DNA from: Lingula anatina
Taxonomy: Eukaryota > Brachiopoda > Lingulata > Lingulida > Lingulidae
Reading direction: 5' to 3'
NCBI RefSeq assembly: GCF_001039355.2
Contig: NW_019774736.1
Location: 653,805 to 717,804, forward strand
Length of the DNA stretch: 64,000 nucleotides
Part shown: positions 12,466-26,600 of the stretch, in pieces
How the letters are laid out: every line of letters begins with the position of its first letter
How positions within the stretch are numbered: the stretch's first letter is position 1
The notes under the pieces: generated by a model
The model's database searches: none
What the model was told of the DNA's origin: nothing
Seen by the model: the letters and a program-made list of their open reading frames with translations, nothing else
Program-made: the position numbers and the translations under genes

Positions 12466-13656
12466 GGCCTTGAAGTTAATCCACTACACAGGAATGACAG
12501 TTAATTTGATAGTAAAAAGTATCTTCCTCCCGAGCATGTTTTTGTTAGGAATTTTTCAAATACAAATACTCCAAATATAGAGACTTGATGCTCCACTGAG
12601 AAACATTGTTAAAAATCGTATGAGTCTTAATACAAGTGAGGTGCTGTTTCATCATTTTGGTTCAATATGGAGTCTTGCCTTTCAAGCACAGGAGTAGGGG
12701 CCAACAGATTCTATAAAAATCTGTGGAGAGAGTTCACTGTAAAAACTGCTGTAAGGGAGATATATTTCAATAAAAAATGTACCTTTTTCCACAATGAAAA
12801 CTATTTTAAATAGAAACTCTACACATAAAAAAGCAAAAAAATTCTGCCTGTTATTCTTTGTTTGATTTACAACCAAATCTCAATTCAGCATTTCAGGCCT
12901 CTTTACATTGAATGTTGCATCTTAGTGATAGAGCTGTACCAATATTTAGTGATACAGCTGTACCAATATGTTTTGAGAGATTGACAACTTCAAAGCCAAA
13001 GAGAGTTGTCTCAACACAACCCCCATCTTTTGCCTGTACACCAGAAAGCAGACTCCTGTATAACTTGTGAATATAAAGAACAATGAGGCTTAATTAAATG
13101 GAAGAACCTCTCCAAACATATTCAATTACGACTGTGCTGCTAAGATATAACATTTGATGTGAAAAGGCATTTAGTGTGATGCTGTACTGATTAAGTGAGC
13201 TGTGCAAACAGAGAACAATCTAGGATCATGATGGCCCATGTCACTGATGAATACTCATCAGAAGCAACAATAATACAAATTTGTAGTTTGTGATCTGTGG
13301 GGTTTGTCCCATGCCAGTTGGTAAGCCATAACCAAAAGACATCATTTCACCAACCCAGAAAAATAGTAGGGATATTTAAAAAAATTGGACAAACATTGAC
13401 CTTCACACCTTCCGGTTAATGGCAGATCCTAAAGAAGATATGTGCTCTTCACACTTGAGCTTTGAAAGCCTAAACATTGACATTGCTGAACTCAATGAGG
13501 TCAGATTTCCAGGAAAAGGTTGTGTGACAGAAATAGTGTAGGGTATACTCCCTCTGGTCTTGGACATTTAAGCAAGAAATATGTCTCTAAAGAGTTGACC
13601 TTATCAGATATGAAAATGGAACCTTCAAAATAACCTGTAAAAAATGGAAGTGCTTA

Positions 13657-13701
<45 letters not shown>

Positions 13702-16700
13702 CATGCATGTGGAGGCTATTTATACTGCAACATCTCAATTTTATGATAATAAACAACAATGCTTCCAAGCTTATTAACCTAACCACTGGTAGCAATGACA
13801 GATTCATTATAAATTGGTTCTTTCTGGAACAAACTCTCATGAGACTTGGTGAAAATGCACCTACATACTCTGACAGCAAAGCAGGAGAAAAAGGAGAGCT
13901 TTTACTTTGTCATCTGCCATATACTGTCATATATGCCCAAATGCTAAGAATTTAAGTGTAGAGTGCTGAGGAATGAGTGTCAGCATAATTGGAGTTAAAT
14001 GCAAATCAAGCTTCACGGGTACGTTTGTTTAATTGGTTTAATTAAAGAAACTTTCAAAAATTTCACTTGATGATTCTGGCAGGCCACGTAAAGATAGGAA
14101 CGTGTCTAGCACCATCCTATTCACTAAAGCAACCCACACATTTTCCTACATGGACACAGAACCTGTAATTCTCATAAATTTATCAATTACAACTTTACAA
14201 ACATGCAAAGCCATAACAATGCTCCTCAAGGATTGCTTATGGCTCAGCCTGACACATGCAGAATCTGAGTCACTGAATTTTTCAATATATCACATTGCCG
14301 TGTACACCTAGAGATGTTAAGTAACTGTTGGAATATACATTTTATTTGGTTCAAGGTTTTTTTTTCAGTTAAATGCAAGTTCTTTCTCTCCATATGTGAG
14401 TTAAATAATGCACTGCAACCCTACTGTTCTAATTTCAAGAAATTACAACTTAAAAAAATACAGTATCTCTAAAATTCACAATTTTCCCCTAGCAAAAAGA
14501 TTGAGTAATTACCACAAATAATGTTTGACATTTTCAACTTATGTGGCATAAAATATGCCATGGATTCTGATTTATAGATATGGGCAAATTCAGCTAGCAC
14601 TGCACAGAGCAAAAACAAATGGTCTAAATTTGAATGTTTTATTTTCAACTCATTAATGGAACAAGGATGGACATGAGGACAGCTTGAGGGTCACGCAGCA
14701 GACAGACAACACTGGTGAGCTCTGGTGAATGCCTTACGTGCCACAATCCCACGAAGAGGACAATCAGTCTTTAATGGCCACCACTAGCTACCCCAAATGG
14801 ATAGTGAAAAAGCAAAAAGCATACGAGTCAATTGTCACACCATGAAATTGTCAAGATTAATCACTGTGTAAAGATTAAATATTTAGCAAACAACACCTAC
14901 AATATGAAAAATTAAGTTCATCCAAATCCTGAATGTGAAACAATTGTGCTTCATCAATATTTATTAGCAAATTAACCTAGTTTTTGTTCCACTCCAAGTG
15001 CCTACATTACTCTTGTTTGACAGAAGTCATAGTTCCACAAAACGTAGGTGTTATCACAGTAAGGAAAGGAAACTGTCACTCTTCATTAATGAGAAAAGTG
15101 AGACATCATTACTCTGAGTGAAATCTCAAAAGAGAGGCAAATTATGAACCATAACATGGCCTGAGCGTGAGTTTACTGAAAGTGGGCCACAAAGGAATTT
15201 CTGAAATATTAAGCTGAAAAAAAAAAAAAAAAAGACTAGTTAAGATGAAGAGTTTTTTTTTATAAGATACAAAAATGTTGAAACATTTTGAAGAGGTAAA
15301 AGCTGGACCAAAAACCTAAACTTACATGTGCTCACCTCCTGTGCAAAAGGTTCTGGGTTCAATTCCCATTGCTGGGTCATACCAAAGACCACTTCAAAAT
15401 TGGGTTGGTGAGGTGAGAACATCTCACGTTTGAGCAGATCCACAAAAAACAGGAGTAAATATATCAACAATCACAGGATTTTAATACAACATTTATATTG
15501 TATAAGCCCACTTTTATGAGGTGATATATATATCCAATCTTGTGAGAACATGTTTTTACAGATTAAAAAAATTCTCCATTATCCATTATATGTGTCTGGG
15601 TGATTATAAAAACATGGCTTATATGTTTTAATTCAATTACAATTCAATGTAATACTCAGATGAGAGAGAGAGTTAATCTTATCAGACAAACATGCTCATA
15701 TTACACTCTTAAAAATATTTTGAAATGTACACTCCCTAAACACACAAATAGAACACTCAAGCAATGAATTATATCTTAGAGCTCTTTAAACAGAACTGCC
15801 CTCAAAAAGCTGCTATCAGGACTTAAAATTTACTTCTTTTCACCATTCTAATGAATAAGGGAATCAGCATTGCTGGCTAGGGTTACAAAACTGTTTTACA
15901 TATAATAATCCAACTAAAACAGTCGGATTATATCAGATATTATAAACAACTGTTCAATCAGTCATTTTTAAAAGCAAGCTTGTCATCAAAACAAGAATGG
16001 CATTTTAGGCTTATGTCATTGGCGGAAGTGTACATATTGGAAGAAATTTATGAGGTTGTGATTTACAGCAAAAGCCTGTCCCATTTGAAGGACGTGTTAC
16101 CATTAATGATATTCAAACTTCCATCATATGCTTCAGTATTATGTAATTAGTTCTGATACCCAATTAAATAATTCATCTTCTTTCATGAATCACTGTTCCA
16201 CTTCAGTCTGTCACTTGCAGTTAGAACAGAGTTGCACAATTTTAACACACTGATAGCAAACTTTTAAGTCTCATTATTTATTCATTGAATCAATCAGCCT
16301 CTATCAAAATGCAAATAAATACCACAACTATGTCCATGACGCTTGACTGATTTTCCACATACCTAAAATAATCTAGTGACAGTCAATGACAGATTTGTAG
16401 TTAACATCTATACCTGTTTTTTTCTTTTGTATTTCTGGGTAAACTAGAAAATCTTCAACTTGCTAATGGTTTTACACCTCCTAAGTGTGCATGTTTTAAT
16501 ATTGCGATAACAAGAAATATTCTGTGAAAGGAAGCAGATACTGACAGGTCGCTTACCTGCATTGACCCATGTATATCTTACATGTTACAGGTGAGCATTC
16601 CAAAAGGACATGCACAAAGGTGCCCTTGTTTGTTACAATTTCAGCACAATCCCATCTTTGAAAACTAGTTTCCTGAATAAAGCAGTAGAAAATCAATCAC

Positions 16701-19700
16701 TGTCAAATTTTAATCATGTTCCCATATTAAAAAAAAAAAAAAAAAATTACTGATGGTAAACATAATGCAAGGATTTAATATTTTCAAATGTTTTTCTTTT
16801 TATGCATGCACTTCATACACCACATTTCTATACACCACAACAAATTTTTGTATTTAACTTATGGATAACTTTAATCAGTTTTTTTCCTTTTTTCACAGCA
16901 GGCAGGTAGATTTTCCATCAAGGAAGCTTAAATACACCTGCTCTGAGAAAGGTCACTCTCATCAGTCAATTGCAAATGGAATGATAAATATAGTAAAAAA
17001 TTCCCCTTTACAATTTGTTTATAATGTTCTTTTTGAGACTTTGGGATTCCTTTCAACACAAAATTCTCTAGCCCCAGCAGTATCTAATCTAATCCTGATG
17101 CAGAGAACATTTTTTGAGGTTGAAACTGTACATAATGTTTAAGAATCTCACTGGCTGATACTTTCTTAAGTCATCCTGTCTTCACTGTCAAGTTAAAAAA
17201 AAAAAAAACTGCAACAAATCTTATTGTACTGAATTGAAATTATTATGATGATTTCAAAAGAATCATCCAAGCAAAAAAGGCAACTAGTAACTTATTTTGA
17301 CAAGAAAATGCCACAAACCAATTATTGTAATTATCTATACAATGTCTGATATGATTATAAATAATTTATTTTTGCTCTAAGCACATTTAAACTTGTAAGC
17401 CAATGTTCTTTCTCAGTAGCAACAGACCAAAATTTGTTGGAAAAATATTGTTTTCAAATGTAAAAACTAAGGAATAAAAATAATTGCATCTATAATAACC
17501 ACTTTTTGGTCATCAATTTCAATTCTAAAAAAATATTTACTATAACAGTTGGGATGTATCTATTTTAATTTGTGGTGCCACTGGATTTAATAGTGATGTA
17601 ACTCTTTTTAACCAAAGTGCATCTAATTTTAATCCTGGTACTTTTCAAAACAACAGCAACTGAAATTGTGTACTGTTTTTATAGTAACTGTGTTAACATC
17701 CTATGTGCATGCCTATGTGCATGACTGTGCTCATACCTGACCATAAATGAAATAGGAAATATTACTTATTAATGAGATCCCTAACCTTAATAACATGTTT
17801 TATTTTAAAAAATGAGAAGCCGAAGTTCAAATAGATCAAAAGTATTCTTCAACTTTTAGAGATAATATGTTTTTACCTGAGCTTAGGAAAACATGGGAGC
17901 GGTCAACTAAACAGTCATTTTGGTGCAAAATAGTTGCAATTTTTCTTTTGTCATAAAACAGAAACAACTTAGATGTCTTGGATCAGACAAAAGTTAAAAT
18001 TTTGGTCTTTAAAATAACAACTCTCAGTCTATCATTCTTCTACAAAGCAGGCCCTGTACTGTTCTGACAGAAATCCTGATTAAACAAGAGTTATGTCACA
18101 ATTCAAGACAGAAAATATAGCAAATGAAATAAAGGAACCATTATAGAAATATAGACATCCCAATGGTACAGTACTGCAATTTAAAGAGTATTGCCTTTAA
18201 ATAACGAGGAGTCAGGAGCATTTCTTTGCTTTGTCAGTTTTAGCCATCCTTTCTTTTTGTCCTTGATGTATTTGCACTGACAGGGTAAATAATGTAAAGC
18301 CTGCATATCAGTCTCACCTCAATCCTCACGTAAGAGCAGCACAGAGCCATAAAATTTGTATTCACTGATTTGTTGTTCTACATTTCAACACCTATCTTGA
18401 TAGGTGGAAGATGTATACATACACTTAATATTGAACCTGGTAGATAAAGTGCCACAAAGCAAGTTATCTTATTACAAACACTTCAAATGGGAAGTGCTGG
18501 CTACCAGGGAGATGCATTAGTAATACAGTGTAAAAATACATTTTATACTTACTTTTATTGTTCCAAATAATCCAATATCTAAAAAATGAGTTACAATAAT
18601 TACATATTAAAAGTTTATTATAATAGCAAGCTTTTTATCTCCCTGTCATTTGTAAAAAATATGTGTACTTCGAACTATATTTTACCACCTACTAACAAAA
18701 CAAAAAGCATTGATTAGGCCAGCGTAACATTCTGTTTTCTTTGATTAAGGAGCCAATCACATTTGAAAAGGCATATCAAAAAGCAATTTATCAATCAGTA
18801 TGTGAACTTGAATATCACATTGCAAGCACAATCCTTTCACTTGAACAAACACTAGGTGACGTTTTCATTTACTGGACTGAATGGGTACTTCAAAATACCT
18901 TGGAAGAGTAAGTAATGAACACATCTCTGTCGACCTGCTTATCATGTGGATTGTGATAAATATTGTTTTTTTTCCTCATTCATATTAGTCAGTAAGTATC
19001 ATTTTATGTCAGTTCAATGTTTCATTAAGTGACAAGATCCACATGATAGCAATGACTGGCAAATTTTGTGCTCTAGTATTAATGCAAAGAACAGTCTTAA
19101 CTTTAATCTTATTTCTCGTAAAAAAACAAAATATTTCCATCAATTCATCTTCACTATTTTAGAAGGTCACAAAAGTCATTTATTTCTATTTCCACTAAAA
19201 CTGTGACTATTCATTTTCTTTATTTTTCATGAATGATGCCAAGCAGTTGAAGCTGACAGAGAGACCAGCAATGTGTAAAGTGACTGGGGTGCAATTCAAC
19301 ATCTCTGGTCTCAGCCAATGAACTTCACATGGTCTGGAACAGCCGGTGCAAATGTTTGTCTCCCTGTCAATTTCCAAGAAAAATAGACACTCATTTCTTT
19401 ACCATTTTCTAGCTTGAAATGAGCAGAAATTGGTAAATTGCCTTAATTTCTGGAGCCCGACTCCACGAAACCCATTACTGTGCTGTGATGGAAATAAGGC
19501 AATCCACCGCCACTTATCTAGATTCATTAGTTTTTATATCCATCATGCAATGTATGCCACTCTAGGCATGTCAGTTATCACCTTATTCTGAGCTGGCCCC
19601 ATGATGCACCTTCCTATCATTCACTCATTTAACACCCCACACTTCATATGTCACATTTCTACTATAGAGCCTATCAACAATTGATACATCCAAAGAAACC

Positions 19701-21485
19701 AATCACCACACACTCTCCAAACTGTTAAATGTATCTGTCATTTCCATCATGGTAATCAGTCCCTTTCTGTGAACAATCAACTGGTTAATGTTTTTTATGA
19801 AGCTATTAATCAGAAAGGCAATTAATGAGTAAAAGGCAAAATGACCTACTCTATTAATCTTCTAACAATGGGACACTGGTTATTACACACTGGACATCAT
19901 ATCCAGATCCACAATGACATTTATTAAATAGAAAAGTTTACTGATTGAGTTTACATCTCAATTAGTAGAGGTCATCCACTTAATGCAATCAATCTAGAAT
20001 ATTGAAACTACTCGGATCCCAACGCACAACTGAATGCTCTTTCCAAAACTGGACATTTATCGAGACAGTTTCTTAAAAACATTAAAGAATTCACTTTTTT
20101 TCTGTTGCTTCTAAAGACAGAATGTAAAACTAATGTACTTTAGCACTTAGCCAAGACCCAAGACGCCAGGATGTAACACTACGTGCTATTTTATCATAAA
20201 GAAGTCATTTGAAATGTTACTGAAAGAACCCACTGAGTTCTTTAAATAAAATTCCCCAGCCACCTTCCTTTCTTGTTTTATAAGATCATAAAAAGTTTTT
20301 GATTTGAAAGATCCACCGCATTATTGCAGTGCATAGTGTTAAAAGGGCCTAAAAGTAGTTCTTTTCTTTCTGATCCATCAATGTCAAATGTAAGCTAATG
20401 TTTTAGCGTGAAAAAAATTGGAAAAAATCCATGGTTCTTAGGATTTATTAGGTTTAAAGATATAGAAGAAAATCTATTTATACAAATAAATGTCAAGATA
20501 TCCTTGAAGCAAGAAAACAAACAGAACAATTTGCATTACAAAAATAGAAACTATATCAAGTGGTACTATCAAGGCTGATAGCAAGGTAAGAAAGGCCATG
20601 AAACCACAGGGCATTGACCGAAAAACTTCCATCATAGGAGAACCAAGAAAATAACCCCCCCTTTTTTTCTCCTAATCAGCAATAATAATAAAATATAATA
20701 TCAAACATGATCAATGTTCTTCAGCCAACGCAAATTACTTTAGCCTTTTGTAAAACTCTTTCATGACAGCTTGAGGCAAATCTTCCTGTCCACAGCCACT
20801 TAAGCATGGTCACAAGATAGTACAGAGTGGAAAGGCGGCAGGTTGATGACACACTATAGTAAGGATTACAAATGCTTACATATCATCCTTGCTTAACAGA
20901 TTATTTTAAGATGTTCATCAATTTTTGGTGATCAAAGACGACCATAGGGACAAAAAGAAATGTCCTCACTGCTATCATTTTAATTTCCATTACAGTTATC
21001 AGATGGTTAGACTCCAGAGAAAGTATATTTTATTCATGAAATCATCAAACCACACAGAAACTGCTGTATTCCCTGGAGAACAAAAACTGTAAAACACATT
21101 ATTAAAACACACTGCATCATTCAAGCAACATCAATCTATATTACTCACAAACTGGATTCATTTAAAATCCCTAGAGAACACCCCAAAAAAGAGCTCTTTG
21201 AATTATATACCCTGAACTCACATATGATGAAGCAATGAACAGTACCTGATTGCCCACCTTGAAATCTTAAAGTACTAATTTGTGTAAAAAATGTTTTGTG
21301 AGATAAAATTATCTACCGTGCTATTGAATTTCATGACAGTTATATTTTTCCTTAATGTAGAACTAAACGGTATAGGAACACTTTTACACCATGCTGCCCA
21401 TACATACATACATACATACTACATTCTTCATACTGCCAATTACTGTTAACTTTGAGAATATTTAATGATAATATTTAATGCAGCT
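12466..21485. other. Gene-free stretch with simple repeats
   Basis: No recognised gene over about 9 kb. It contains a (GT)20 microsatellite, several poly(A) runs of 14-18 bases and short AT-rich ORFs. A stretch near 15300-15390 has a degenerate tRNA B-box-like sequence (GGTTCAATTCC) but no matching A box that I can support. Confidence 0.5.
13659..13698. repeat. (GT)20 microsatellite
   Basis: Twenty uninterrupted GT dinucleotides, followed by a short ATGCATGCATG alternating purine-pyrimidine stretch. Confidence 0.95.
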
Positions 21486-23399
21486 TACGGTAATGTGCCA
21501 AGCATTTCGACGGGCCCAGTCAATCCGACCAAAAAAATTATATTATAAAATTAATTTTTCTGGGCTCAAACATTTAGTCCACATGTCAAAATCATGCGAC
21601 AGAATTTTTTTCTTGTTCCGATTGTTCGACCACATCGTTGGCAAGACTCGGTAAATTTTCAAGCCAGTGAAATAGATGCTGCATGTCTCGGCCCTTTGTC
21701 AATTGTGGTCCTTTCAATAGCTTTTGTCAATGAGGAAGAAACAATTAATTGAAGATCTAAACTGGAAGCGAGACGTACCTGTTATTTCCTTTGTCCCCGA
21801 TGACAATAATAGTGCTTATAGACATACAATTTGAGCTAATTAAGCAGACTTGCCCTCGCTGACTGATTCGTCACGCCCGTAACTGGGGGGGGGGGGATGT
21901 GTGTTCTGGATGAAACCAAATGTCGACAGTAGGTAGGATATGTAGTAAACATCTTCATATAGATCATACATAGCGTATGCTAGCAATAAAAATTTTGGGA
22001 AGAACAAGCAATTTGTTTTCAGTTTGATTGAAATATATATATATATGCAGGGGAAATGTTCTTGAAGTCAATGCCGCTAGATCCTAAATTTACTACAGTC
22101 GACTGAAAGATCAGTGAGATCGACCGCCTAGACTTCTTGGCGCCAAATACCAAGCGTTGTCAAAATCTGACAAACGCGTGTTGCTATTCACCGACATGGA
22201 TCCGTTTTGTCAACAATAAAAATGACGTCTTCCTTATTAGAAAAAAAAACAGTAACTTATATGACGGTGAAAAGCGGAGCTTCACAGAGAGTTCCACTGG
22301 GTATTTACGTTACTTGTGAGTCACTTTTTATTTCCCCAGATGCGTGAAACGTTGATATTATTTAGCGTAATTAGTGAAGAACTCCATTCCTGTGACCCCC
22401 CTCCCCCACAATGGGACCGTCTTCATTAAGATGTGGTTTGCGCTAGGTATGCTGGAGCAGACCAGACAAGACCAGTCTCTCATTTCTGCGTTTGCTCAAT
22501 TCTCACGCCAAATTATAAATGCATCTGTTTTGTGTAAATTATGGCAATTAAATGCTTATTTTACGTTCGGGTTGTATCAGGGGTTTTCAATATGCACCGT
22601 GGCTTGTGCACAGCGAGTGTATATATGTAAGAAAATCGGAAGAGTGCCAACAAGATGTGTCTATCGGCACAGGTAGGCTCCGTAGATTGCCTTTTCTCAA
22701 TATGTTTTAATATGACATGATTTTTAAATTGAATACTGAAAAGTAATTTAAAGTAACACAGAATTCCGTTTGAGTACCACCTGGTATTCTTAGATAGGGG
22801 CGAGTGAATTTTCTTCGGAAATGCGTACGTCTATGCCGAGCAAGCCTTGCGAGTTGAAAACAACTGATCTCAGACTGGTAAAAAATATCTCAGTATGGTT
22901 GATTTTAGTTGACATATTAAAATTCAAATAGGGCGTATGTAGATCACATAACTGGTTTAAGTCCACTAAAGCTACCGGTTTCAAATATAAGTGACCGGGC
23001 ATTGTTTACAACACCTGTCTCCAGGGGAAAAAGCGTCCGACTTGTGAAGCGCGTCATGAAAGTGATCGTTGGTGAGGGAAATAAATAGATAGAAATTATG
23101 AACTGTCGTCTGTTTGAATCTCAAGTTATGTAAGCACATATTGTACACAGCAAAATAAAATTTCAAAAGGAGGATAAAACGTGCTTGAAACACGTGTTAG
23201 GTGAAAATTGCGGCTTATCTTGCGTTACACTTCCGGTAAAATGCAATACTTCCGGTAAGATGGACGTTTTGGCAGATGCCCCTAACAATCCGACGATATC
23301 AAAGATTTCCATTGCTATATTTTAATCAATTCGACCAAACTGACATTTCCATTAAATTAATTAATTAATCTTGGTCGAATTGTTTGGCATATTACCGTA
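21486..23399. mobile_element. 1.9-kb element with TACGGTAAT inverted termini
   Basis: The left end TACGGTAATGTGCCAAGC and the reverse-complemented right end TACGGTAATATGCCAAAC match at about 23 of the first 26 positions, continuing into ATTCGAC. The right end also has a smaller hairpin (CAATTCGACCAA at 23327-23338 and its inverse at 23371-23382). The interior is richer in CpG than the flanks and has ORFs of 60-100 codons that I do not recognise, with no transposase seen. It ends a few bases from the last open TTF2 codon at 23406. No target-site duplication is clear. Confidence 0.5.
23229..23262 (+). promoter_or_regulatory. Paired ETS-like sites next to an ATG
   Basis: ACTTCCGGTAA occurs twice, 19 bp apart (from 23229 and 23248), and the second copy runs directly into AAGATGGACG, which resembles a YY1-type start context. 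Such arrangements are typical of TATA-less animal promoters. The ATG at 23260 opens only a 22-codon frame and I find no downstream exon, so the target transcript is unknown. The sites lie inside the inverted-repeat element and may be its own promoter. Confidence 0.35.
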
Positions 23400-23405
23400 T
23401 TTAAA

Positions 23406-23667
23406 CTAGTGTGTGATTTTACATGTGAAGAATGAATAAACAATGAAAATGTTTACAAGTGCAGCAAAAACCATCAAGACTCCTCCCAATTCACATTTCA
23501 CTTCTTCCTCAATGGAAAAATACTGTGTGACTCTGCTCAGAAACATGTGTGTTGTAAAGGGAGAAGTACTTCCCTGATTACATTCAGCAACAGAAATGAC
23601 CCAAAACCCTTCCTCCAAGTGACCTTCATCTTTCAGGCAATTCAGAAAGTATAGTAAGTATATAAAT
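23406..23667 (-). CDS. TTF2: Candidate, non-conserved terminal exon of TTF2
   Basis: After acceptor AATCACAG the frame set by the previous exon stays open for 87 codons to a TAG at 23406-23408, beginning [10 protein letters not shown] and containing a hydrophobic run ([17 protein letters not shown]). It does not resemble the TTF2 C-terminus (a TVEEKI... helix and a Leu-rich LFG end). It may be a chance open stretch, an alternative 3' end, or a species-specific tail. The stop lies seven bases from the end of the inverted-repeat element at 21486-23399. Confidence 0.3.
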
Positions 23668-26600
23668 CTGTGATTGAGGTTAAGACTAGGTTAATGGCAG
23701 AACATGCCACACTATACAAACACCCACCCTTACCTATGGATGTGAACATTTTTAGTCTGTCCCACACGATACACTCGATCACATGCCTGAAGTTCCAAAG
23801 CCGGGTTCCTGAACACAAGAAAAAGCACGATTTCGACTTACAATCTTTATAAACATGGCTATCATTTTCCACTTAATTAAAGAATAAAGTTATTGCAAAA
23901 ATACCATGGTTGATGCCCAAGAAATATGGTGTTACTTTTTTGTTGATGGAGTACTTTAGGATCAACTGCACAGCACATCATGACCTTTGAGGAAGTTGAA
24001 TAAAAAAGAAACCTTTCCTCACAAAATTAACTTAGCAGAAAGTTAAACATCTTAACAGCATGATAATAAATACAAACTGTCTTTTCTGGTCTTTACAAAC
24101 ATTCATGACCTTTCAAAAAATCATGGAATTTTTGTTCAATTTCTCTGACATAATTCATCGAAGACAACTTTGCTGATAAAGCAGAACCTAATTGAAAACT
24201 TTGTTTCCTTACCAGTGTATATCTAAAAGAAATAGATGGTTGCCACCAACAAGGTTCAAACCAACTCCACCTGCTTTGAGGGAAACAAGCATCACCTGCA
24301 AAAGAAAAAGGTTGAAACAAATGATGAAGTGTTGTAGGGAGAGGATTTAAAATTTGAACCATGTGAACATCTTAAAATATTATTCTTTTCAAGTTTTTTC
24401 TTTAATTTTTTGTTATTTGGGAACAAATGACTTTTTGGAGGAATCTGACACTTACTTCGTCTAGTGCTGGACAAATGGGTGAAAACTAAGACCCCGTTCA
24501 CATGAAAAGTCTATTTTCTAAAAATCTATTTTCTATTCGCGGTATCTTGTGATCACGGTCCGTGCCCTGAATACCCCGCGGCGTAATTACTGGCAGCGCG
24601 AACCAGTTACTTCCAAAGCTGTAATTAATTCTCGGCTGCGCTCGGAGTGATCATAAGATACTGCGAATAGAAAATAGATTTTTAGAAAATAGACTTTTCA
24701 TGTGAACGGAGTCTAAATCCTAAAAGTTATTGTTTTTTTTAAGACTTAATGAAGTGAATTCAGTCTTCTGAGACAACTATCCTTAGCCATTTATTGGTTG
24801 AAATCTCAGTAGGCGTACTAAAGTAATTTCTAACAGGAAGCATTAACAATGAAATAAACTTTACTCTTACAAAACTAGATTATGTGGTCATATGTTATGC
24901 ATTCAAATAACCTACTCATTGTCTATAGTTACATGCATGATTTCACATAAACTTGCCTGATATATTGGACATATTGTTTGTAATGACTTTCTTAACAAGA
25001 ACAAAGCACATCATTCCCAGAAATTTTATTATTGAGTAAGATAAAAGGCTTGCTTTGTTTTTTCTCATATTAATACTGTGATATTACTACCACAAGCTGT
25101 GGACCTCCAGCAGTTGAATTGTGAAAAAACACTGGTGCTTACTATGAAGAACCTTTTTTAGTGCTACTCATGGAATTAAGGCTTTGTGTACATTGTTATT
25201 AAAAAGATACATTTTAAAATAAGGTCTCTCTCTCTCTTTATCTGCACATCCATGATGCTGGGTAGCAACAGTGGGATCAAAATTTTAACATGGCATCAAT
25301 CTTGTGAGCACGCTTTCCGCTTAGAATATGCATCGTATTTTGCTTCATATTTATAAATTTTGGAAAATGTAACATTAAACACACACAAAACTTATCAGGA
25401 AAGAGTACACTTTACTGCACAGAGTTGGGAAAGCACACTGCGGTCCTGAATCAGTGGTTTAACAGTGATGACACAAAATCGTCTCTTGTGCGCATGCTTT
25501 CCGCTTAAAATATGTATCGTAATTTGATTTATATTCATAAAGTTTGGAAAATTTCAAATTAGACACATAAAATTTATCAGAGAAGAGTACAGTTAACTTC
25601 ACAGTGTTTGGAAAGCAAAAATCCTGAAGTGGCTGAATCGCTGCAATCCTGAATCAGTGGTTTAACAGCGATGACATGATATTTTTTTTTGTGAATTACA
25701 GGCCACAAAGTGGGAACTGGATATAGCTAATTTAATAAGTCTCATTTAACATTCCATGTGAATGGTCATTACGTCAACAATGGAAAACTCCCACTATTTA
25801 CACTAGGTCCCTGGGCCGAATCTGAATGGGGAAACAATGATACCTGATAGCTGTGATTTTGTGGTCGTGTGTGTCTGAAGGAATAAAACAGAATTGGGTC
25901 AAAATATTTACATGCTCAGATGACAGGATTTCCTCACTGATTGTTGTTATATTAAAAGCTGGGTGTATCCCGAAGTTGAACGATTTGTATGGTTCACATG
26001 TATGGGAGATGATATTTTGTACTGAAGTTGAAAACAGAAATGATGGTAATGAACAACCCATCAAAGAGCAATTTCGGTTTTTCTCTAGTGTGTATGCCTT
26101 ATTCTGAGATAACTAAAAAATAATGACAATACTATTCTAAGAGATTTCTTTTCCATAATGTTCAGCTGAAAAACAGACTGGTATGTCTTTCTTGGCAGAA
26201 GATACTAGGAACTGTATGACAGAGCTTTCACATATTCAAAGTAAAAAAAAAAAGAGTAAAAATTTCTCCTCTTTCTCCATTTATGACCAAAGAGAGAAGT
26301 TTCTTGATGTCTACACCAAGGCTTAATAAAAAGGCTTGAGTGTTAATAGCAGAATCTGAGGGGAAAATGATATTATTATCATTGCATAACATTGTCATTA
26401 AAAATAAACAACCAGTTCTAAAATTAACTGAGCTATAATCTACTATTAATAAGTAATGCGCTCCAAGTCATAAACAGTAATTTGGTTTCCAAGATTGGAA
26501 ATTCCATATGCATCGTGAACACTTATCACTATCTAAGGCATCACACACCCTCTATTTCATGTATGCATGTTGAGTTCCTAGGTCAACAATAGCAAAACTA

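Noticed and set aside
12201-12473. 90-codon ORF with Arg/Ser repeats
   Set aside because: The RRSRRS stretch is the translation of the 9-bp GC minisatellite near the element end.
13659-13698. Repeats screened as a possible CRISPR array
   Set aside because: No tandem block in the window has the short repeat/unique spacer pattern. The 146-bp array has no spacers and this one is a dinucleotide run; the genome is animal-like.
13625-13955. ORFs with long Val-Cys or Thr-His runs
   Set aside because: Translation of the (GT)20 microsatellite.
15340-15390. tRNA-like B-box sequence GGTTCAATTCC
   Set aside because: No A box at the right distance and no cloverleaf could be drawn.
22137-22676. Two plus-strand ORFs (60 and 100 codons) in the 21486-23399 element
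   Set aside because: No recognisable domain. They could belong to the element, but nothing supports expression.
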